Of a DNA stretch of 9,113 nt, positions 6,042 through 9,113 are shown piece after piece; position 1 is the stretch's first letter; every line of letters starts with the position of its first letter. The notes under the pieces were generated by a model that was not told the origin of the DNA, did no database searches, and worked only from the letters and a program-made list of their open reading frames with translations. The position numbers and the translations under genes were made by a program. Source of the stretch: an uncultured Oligoflexia bacterium (GTDB lineage: Bacteria > Bdellovibrionota > Bacteriovoracia > Bacteriovoracales > Bacteriovoracaceae); the NCBI GenBank assembly GCA_950060715.1, contig CATLVA010000039.1:1-9113 (forward strand). Direction: 5' to 3'.

Positions 6042-6266
6042 GTGGATGATAAAAGAATTAATGATAAACTTCGCCAAGTAGGTTCAACACTTCGTTCTAT
6101 ACGAATGGATAAAGACTGGACTCTTGAAGATACTGAAGAACATGGATGGCATGATTGGAAATATCTTCAAAAAATTGAGTCAGGAAGAAATATCACACTC
6201 GCAACTCTTTTCAAAATATCCGATTTTTATAAAATTTCACTTTCACAAATTTTTAAGGATCTATAA
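6042..6266 (+). CDS. Small XRE-family helix-turn-helix regulator, 74 aa
   Basis: It is almost entirely one cI/XRE-type DNA-binding domain. Helix 1 is NDKLRQVGSTLRSIRMD, the turn region is WTLEDTEEHGWHDWKYLQKIESG (about 26-48, with QKIESG as the usual end of the recognition helix), followed by ITLATLFKISDFYKISLSQIF. The size resembles restriction-modification controller proteins and small phage repressors. The start is GTG 6042, since a stop at 6036-6038 closes the frame upstream; GGAG at 6022-6025 is a distant ribosome binding site (16 nt). The repeated AATATATTACG site upstream, and its copy before HRDC-Avd-RT, suggest autoregulation plus control of the mutagenesis operon (inference). No clear terminator follows. 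Confidence 0.85.
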   Translation: MDDKRINDKLRQVGSTLRSIRMDKDWTLEDTEEHGWHDWKYLQKIESGRNITLATLFKISDFYKISLSQIFKDL

Positions 6267-6298
6267 CTCTCTTCAATTAATTATTTTTCATATCTAAC

Positions 6299-6868
6299 TT
6301 ATCTTCCTTCGGACACTTTAGAATAATTCATCCAATGAACTTTAGGAGCAAACTTGAATCCTTTGAGATTGTCATTAATAGCGACATAAAGAGTCATATT
6401 TTTATCTTCGACTTCCTTTCCTGCTTTTAGAAAGACGCTTCTACTATGTCGGTATTCCCGTTCAAGTTTCCAACTTCTCTCATTAGATTTATGAGATGGC
6501 CCTTTAATTTTATCGTTTTTCCCATAACATTCCATCTTCATTAAGTCGTGTACATAAGCATCAAGCTCCTTTGGCACAAACCTAAATAGCGCACAATCAC
6601 TTTTAGCGCGGTAACTAACAGTGTACTGGACTTTATACAACTTTCGGCCATTTCCCCAAAGAGGGTAATAGTCTTTTGCACCAACTGATTTGATTTTAAA
6701 GATTAAGTCAATATTTCTTCTTGTTTGAAGTTTCCAACCTTTCTTGTGGTAGAAGTGACTAAGAATATTTTTATGAATCTCGTCCTCTATTTGAGTATTA
6801 TTCTTCGCTATACTTGAATACAAATAAATTGAACCTACTGCAAAAACGAAAAGCAAAACTTTTTTCAT
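6299..6868 (-). CDS. Hypothetical exported or membrane-anchored protein, 189 aa
   Basis: I do not recognise the family. The N-terminus MKKVLLFVFAVGSIYLYSSIA is a signal peptide or single membrane anchor; no lipobox cysteine follows, so the remainder would be periplasmic or surface-exposed. The mature part is basic and rich in aromatic residues, with YKVQYTVSYRAKSDCALFRF around 80-100 suggesting beta strands, and two cysteines that could form a disulphide. The start ATG follows AAAGGGGG and shares one base with the stop of the upstream gene (TAATG), so both are one operon with stop-start coupling. A possible delivery or immunity partner of the upstream protein is speculation. Confidence 0.8.
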   Translation of the reverse strand: MKKVLLFVFAVGSIYLYSSIAKNNTQIEDEIHKNILSHFYHKKGWKLQTRRNIDLIFKIKSVGAKDYYPLWGNGRKLYKVQYTVSYRAKSDCALFRFVPKELDAYVHDLMKMECYGKNDKIKGPSHKSNERSWKLEREYRHSRSVFLKAGKEVEDKNMTLYVAINDNLKGFKFAPKVHWMNYSKVSEGR

Positions 6869-7650
6869 TATTCCCCCTTTATAATTGGATAAACTCCAAA
6901 TTTATAACCATCGTAGTCCTTTGGAGACTTCCCTTTAGCTTTCATAAGCCTGGCCATAGTTTTATCATGGCTCCATTTTTCTTCACCTGTTACTGGTTCA
7001 CGAAGTCCTTTATATTTTCTCTTATCCTTATGGCACTCACTACTCGAAGAGGGCCAAATACTTCCATCTATCCAATCGCTAGGATCTGAAAAAGTTCTCT
7101 TTAAGCCTAAAGAGTCGGACTCTCCTGGTTCCCACGAATTGCTGCCAAATTCCTTTAATAGCTCTTTTGTCCACCCACCAGTGAGTGATTGAGGTATTAT
7201 CGGCCTCAGATCATTCGCTTTTAGCAGTTCTTCTCTAAAGGGAAGAGTTACAACGCTTTTTCCACTCATCTCAAAAACAGTCTCATCAAATGTATCAAGT
7301 CTTAACTCCGTACCATTGAACTCAAAGGCATTTTTTGGACAGCTCACATGAAAATTCCAATCAATTACCACTCCCGACCACAAAACCCCCTTAAGTACCT
7401 CTACCTTGCTCTTAACTTCTGTCACAAAAATACCTGGGGAGTTTTCATTACAAAAATCTTGAGTCAACTTGAGGATGATTGGAGCCTGTCTTAGCGAAGA
7501 GCTTCTATATAACTCTTCAAAGTGATCTGCTTTGAGCTTCCTCTTTTTTCTTAGAAGATCAGTTTCCTTCACTCCATCTGTCACCTGGCCACTAATAAAA
7601 ATCCCATTAGAGAACCTTGAAATAAGCTTCAACTTATCATTTAACTTCAA
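6868..7650 (-). CDS. Hypothetical protein, 260 aa, TTG start
   Basis: I do not recognise the family. There is no signal peptide or membrane segment. The start is TTG 7650, preceded by GTGAGG with a 7-nt spacer; an in-frame stop closes the frame just upstream and no ATG occurs for over 100 codons, so the TTG is probably real. The C-terminal half (about 150-255) is rich in Trp, Gly, Ser and charged residues, including DPSDWIDGSIWPSSSSECHKD and EEKWSHDKTMARLMKAKGK; this composition is unlike a simple regulator and might be catalytic, but no known motif is visible. It heads a two-gene operon with the membrane-anchored 189-aa protein. Confidence 0.8.
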   Translation of the reverse strand: MKLNDKLKLISRFSNGIFISGQVTDGVKETDLLRKKRKLKADHFEELYRSSSLRQAPIILKLTQDFCNENSPGIFVTEVKSKVEVLKGVLWSGVVIDWNFHVSCPKNAFEFNGTELRLDTFDETVFEMSGKSVVTLPFREELLKANDLRPIIPQSLTGGWTKELLKEFGSNSWEPGESDSLGLKRTFSDPSDWIDGSIWPSSSSECHKDKRKYKGLREPVTGEEKWSHDKTMARLMKAKGKSPKDYDGYKFGVYPIIKGE

Positions 7651-7699
7651 ATTCTAGCCTCACTTAGCTTCATTCCTCTTTTCGTCCTATGTTAAAAAT

Positions 7700-7735
7700 T
7701 CCCATAGTTTTTCCTATAGAATCTCCTATAGATTA
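7700..7735 (-). repeat. Three tandem 12-bp repeats (TCCTATAGA core) at a candidate promoter
   Basis: Plus-strand units start at 7700, 7712 and 7724: TCCCATAGT, TCCTATAGA and TCCTATAGA, each with three variable bases. A fourth partial unit, TCCTATG, lies at 7685-7691. Regular 12-bp spacing is near one helical turn, as for iterons or arrayed operators. On the minus strand they overlap a weak promoter, TTGTAC (7741-7736), 17 bp, TATAGG (7718-7713), that could drive the 260-aa and 189-aa genes. They may be repressor or replication-initiator sites. Confidence 0.5.
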
Positions 7736-7753
7736 GTACAATTTTGCATAAAA

Positions 7754-7801
7754 TGCAATCCTCCCCCCTCTTAACGGAGTTATGAATGGGGGGTGGATGC
7801 A
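7754..7801. other. 48-bp nested dyad (candidate oriT, origin or structured RNA)
   Basis: Successive arms share a centre near 7777: TGCA (7754-7757) with TGCA (7798-7801), TCC with GGA, CCCCCC (7763-7768) with GGGGGG (7788-7793), and TAAC (7772-7775) with GTTA (7779-7782) around a GGA loop. A further palindrome, TTGCAT-AAA-ATGCAA (7744-7758), overlaps the left arm. No T-run follows, so it is not a normal terminator. It lies between divergence-free minus-strand genes and next to ardC, which in conjugative plasmids often sits in the leading region, hence the oriT suggestion. The rest of 7651-7949 shows no gene. Confidence 0.45.
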
Positions 7802-7892
7802 CTCCTTTGGAATTAGAAAAAGGCCATAAATTCAACAAGATAGAAACCTCCAAACTCCCCACCAAAACATATAAAAATAAGTAATTTTAAGG

Positions 7893-7923
7893 AAAATAAA
7901 AAAGGCTCCCAATTCTGGAAGCC
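7893..7923 (-). terminator. Rho-independent terminator of the ArdC gene
   Basis: On the minus strand GGCTTCC (7923-7917) pairs with GGGAGCC (7910-7904), including one G-U pair, around a 6-nt loop, followed by TTTTTTATTTT. It lies 27 bp past the ardC stop and isolates ardC from the downstream 260-aa gene operon. Confidence 0.88.
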
Positions 7924-7949
7924 TCTATTATGCAGGAATTAAAAAAAAG

Positions 7950-8825
7950 TTAGGCCATAGCTTGACCGTTAATGTACTCGGCTGCTTTTTGGGCTTGTTG
8001 ACTAGCTTGAACAATAAGCGTCGAGTCATTTTTAAAAGCCTCAAGCCAAGACTTGATATAAGCCGCTTGGTTATCATGTACCTTTGGAGAGATCCCCGAC
8101 AAGCTACATAAAAATGCGCTACCAATTTCGGCGACTAACTCCTCTTTTGAATAGGCATGATCTCCAAACTTTTTACTTTTCAATAATGATTTTCTTTTAA
8201 GCCTTTCTTCGGCTCCTGTGGAATGTACCAACTCGTGAAACAGCGTAGAGTAATATTCCTCAACAGAATGGAAGTTATTTTTTTCTGGCATTATGACCTG
8301 ATCTGCTTTCAAACGATAGGCAGCACTTGAGAAACCATGCTCTATGCTTGGTGCATCTTCATATCCGCTAACAATGGACTCCGCTTTTTCGATAGGCTCA
8401 AAATCTATCCCCTTAAATTCCTCACTTACAGGCTGATCTATTCCCTCAATTTGGCGAATATTAAAAACAGTGTACGACTTTGCAAAAGGTCTTTTTGCTT
8501 CTTCTTCGGTGCTGTCCTTCTCTTTTTCAGAGTCTTTTTTCTCATCTGGAAAACTCCAAAAAATAATAGGAAGCCCTTTTTCTCCTTTCCGAACTTTTCC
8601 CCCCATCTCTCTAGCTTGGTTAAAAGTTAGCCATTCATTTGAATCAAACCCCATCATATAAGTTAAAATGGCATTGATTCCTCTATACGGTTTTCCCGTT
8701 TTTTTATTTATATGTGTTCCTAATTCTGCACACTCCCCACCCCAAGACTTTTGCCAAGGAACAACTCCACTTTCTAGTTTTTCAATAATTAAACTTGTAA
8801 CTCTGTCATAAATTTTACTTTTCAT
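7950..8825 (-). CDS. ardC: ArdC-type antirestriction protein / zincin metallopeptidase, 291 aa
   Basis: ArdC proteins coat or protect incoming single-stranded plasmid DNA and counter host restriction during conjugation. Residues 1-92 form the ssDNA-binding N-terminal domain: IIEKLESGVVPWQKSW, GKPYRGINAILTYMMG, WLTFNQAREMGGKVRKGEKG and PIIFW. A lysine- and glutamate-rich linker (about 95-112) precedes SYTVFNIRQIEGI. The C-terminal metallopeptidase-like domain has FHELVHSTG, with zinc ligands H197, E198 and H201, and EELVAEIGSAFLC (about 228-240) giving the third acidic ligand. Length and domain order match the family. ATG follows AAGGAG (8840-8835). A terminator hairpin isolates it on each side, so it is a single-gene unit. 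It supports a plasmid or integrative conjugative element origin. Confidence 0.92.
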   Translation of the reverse strand: MKSKIYDRVTSLIIEKLESGVVPWQKSWGGECAELGTHINKKTGKPYRGINAILTYMMGFDSNEWLTFNQAREMGGKVRKGEKGLPIIFWSFPDEKKDSEKEKDSTEEEAKRPFAKSYTVFNIRQIEGIDQPVSEEFKGIDFEPIEKAESIVSGYEDAPSIEHGFSSAAYRLKADQVIMPEKNNFHSVEEYYSTLFHELVHSTGAEERLKRKSLLKSKKFGDHAYSKEELVAEIGSAFLCSLSGISPKVHDNQAAYIKSWLEAFKNDSTLIVQASQQAQKAAEYINGQAMA

Positions 8826-8849
8826 AACGCTATACTCCTTATTTAAGAT

Positions 8850-8878
8850 TTTAAAATGCGCATCCCTCTTAGGGACAA
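8850..8878 (-). promoter_or_regulatory. Candidate ardC promoter with a dyad in the spacer
   Basis: On the minus strand TTGTCC (8878-8873) is followed by a 17-bp spacer and TTTAAA (8855-8850), each 4 of 6 to the sigma-70 consensus, about 25 bp before the ATG. The spacer contains TCCCT-CTT-AGGGA (8863-8875), a dyad well placed for a repressor to block the promoter. ArdC genes are often zygotically induced, which would fit. Confidence 0.4.
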
Positions 8879-9024
8879 GAGCAAGCGTTCAGGAAAGGAA
8901 CGGAGGTCAAGAAGAAAAATAAAAAACCTAGAAGTCCGAGAGGACTTCGTGAGCCAAGGTTTTTCTTTTTTTGTTCTTGAGTGGAGAGAGTTTTCTGATA
9001 AGCTGAGGCGTCCCCTAAGAGGGA
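8863..9024. repeat. Long imperfect inverted repeat upstream of ardC
   Basis: TCCCTCTTAGGG (8863-8874) recurs inverted as CCCTAAGAGGGA (9013-9024). Nested inside, TCAAGAA and TTCTTGA, then A-rich and T-rich tracts, approach the hairpin at 8931-8948. The arms share a centre near 8940-8944, so about 160 bp can fold on itself as RNA or single-stranded DNA. Open frames on both strands here are short and look non-coding. Confidence 0.5.
8921..8964. terminator. Bidirectional terminator-like hairpin or small-RNA end
   Basis: GAAGTCC (8931-8937) pairs with GGACTTC (8942-8948) around GAGA. An outer stem AAAAACCT (8922-8929) with AGGTTTTT (8957-8964) encloses it. T-rich tracts follow in both directions (TTTTTTATTTTT on the minus strand, TTTTTCTTTTTTTG on the plus strand). 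It could insulate ardC from upstream transcription or attenuate its leader. Confidence 0.6.
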
Positions 9025-9060
9025 GCAAAGCGACCTTTCATTAAAAACGCCAAAGGCGTC

Positions 9061-9090
9061 TAAAAGAAAATGCCCTCACTTCGAGGGCAT
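9061..9090 (-). terminator. Rho-independent terminator of a gene beyond the window
   Basis: On the minus strand ATGCCCTC (9090-9083) pairs with GAGGGCAT (9077-9070) around a 5-nt loop, followed by TTTCTTTTA. A second small hairpin, ACGCC-AAA-GGCGT (9047-9059), lies just after it and is followed by TTTTTAA. Together they end a minus-strand transcript entering from the right. Confidence 0.75.
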
Positions 9091-9113
9091 TAGTAATCAT
9101 TTGAATTAAGTGC

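Noticed and set aside
7647..7673. Eight-codon leader peptide (MKLSEARI) overlapping the TTG start of the 260-aa gene
   Set aside because: Its Shine-Dalgarno-like AGAGGA directly touches the ATG, too close for good initiation; likely chance.
7928..8125. Second minus-strand frame inside the ardC 3' end
   Set aside because: It overlaps ardC in another frame and crosses its terminator; no supporting features.
8843..9044. Overlapping 61- and 62-codon frames on both strands
   Set aside because: They lie over inverted repeats and hairpins, have low-complexity basic composition and no ribosome binding sites.
1..9113. CRISPR arrays, tRNA or rRNA genes
   Set aside because: No regularly spaced long direct repeats with unique spacers and no tRNA-like cloverleaf or rRNA sequence was seen on either strand.

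Overview
This AT-rich window is best explained as accessory DNA, probably a plasmid or integrative element, of a Bdellovibrio-like bacterium (Bdellovibrionota, perhaps a Bacteriovorax or Halobacteriovorax relative). The lineage is inferred from a TIGR02147-family regulator and from a secreted N-terminal domain with a glycine-rich GNGG...C...LVDLYEAE signature that I associate with Bdellovibrionales. An ArdC-type antirestriction gene at the right end supports mobility.

The centre (about 1150-6270) is a complete diversity-generating retroelement (DGR), mostly on the minus strand. In transcription order it has a TIGR02147 regulator (5779-4889), a secreted target protein with a C-terminal formylglycine-enzyme/C-type-lectin fold (4892-3291) carrying the variable repeat VR (3542-3414), a strong terminator, then a separate operon of HRDC-domain protein (3135-2635), Avd (2654-2283) and DGR reverse transcriptase (2293-1298), followed by the template repeat TR (1283-1153). 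By hand alignment, 22 of 24 TR/VR substitutions fall on TR adenines, the hallmark of adenine-specific mutagenic retrohoming.

Two observations stand out. First, VR lacks two adenines found in an AAC/AAT run of TR. This frameshifts the target just before the conserved GFRLV end of the fold and makes a 51-residue nonsense tail that reads through the terminator. Because TR is intact, a later round of retrohoming could restore the frame, so this may be a reversible off state. Second, an exact 18-bp sequence lies 31 bp before the HRDC-Avd-RT operon and again 33 bp before a small XRE-type regulator gene (6042-6266), in the same orientation relative to each gene. This suggests that the small regulator controls both itself and the mutagenesis operon.

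Left of the DGR are two plus-strand genes of unknown function (13-573, 584-1006). To the right (6299-7650) is a two-gene minus-strand operon of unknown function, with one membrane-anchored or exported product. Next is a structured intergenic region (7651-7949) with 12-bp tandem repeats and a 48-bp dyad, then ArdC (8825-7950). The window ends in a region rich in inverted repeats and terminator hairpins. No tRNA, rRNA, CRISPR array or transposase was seen.
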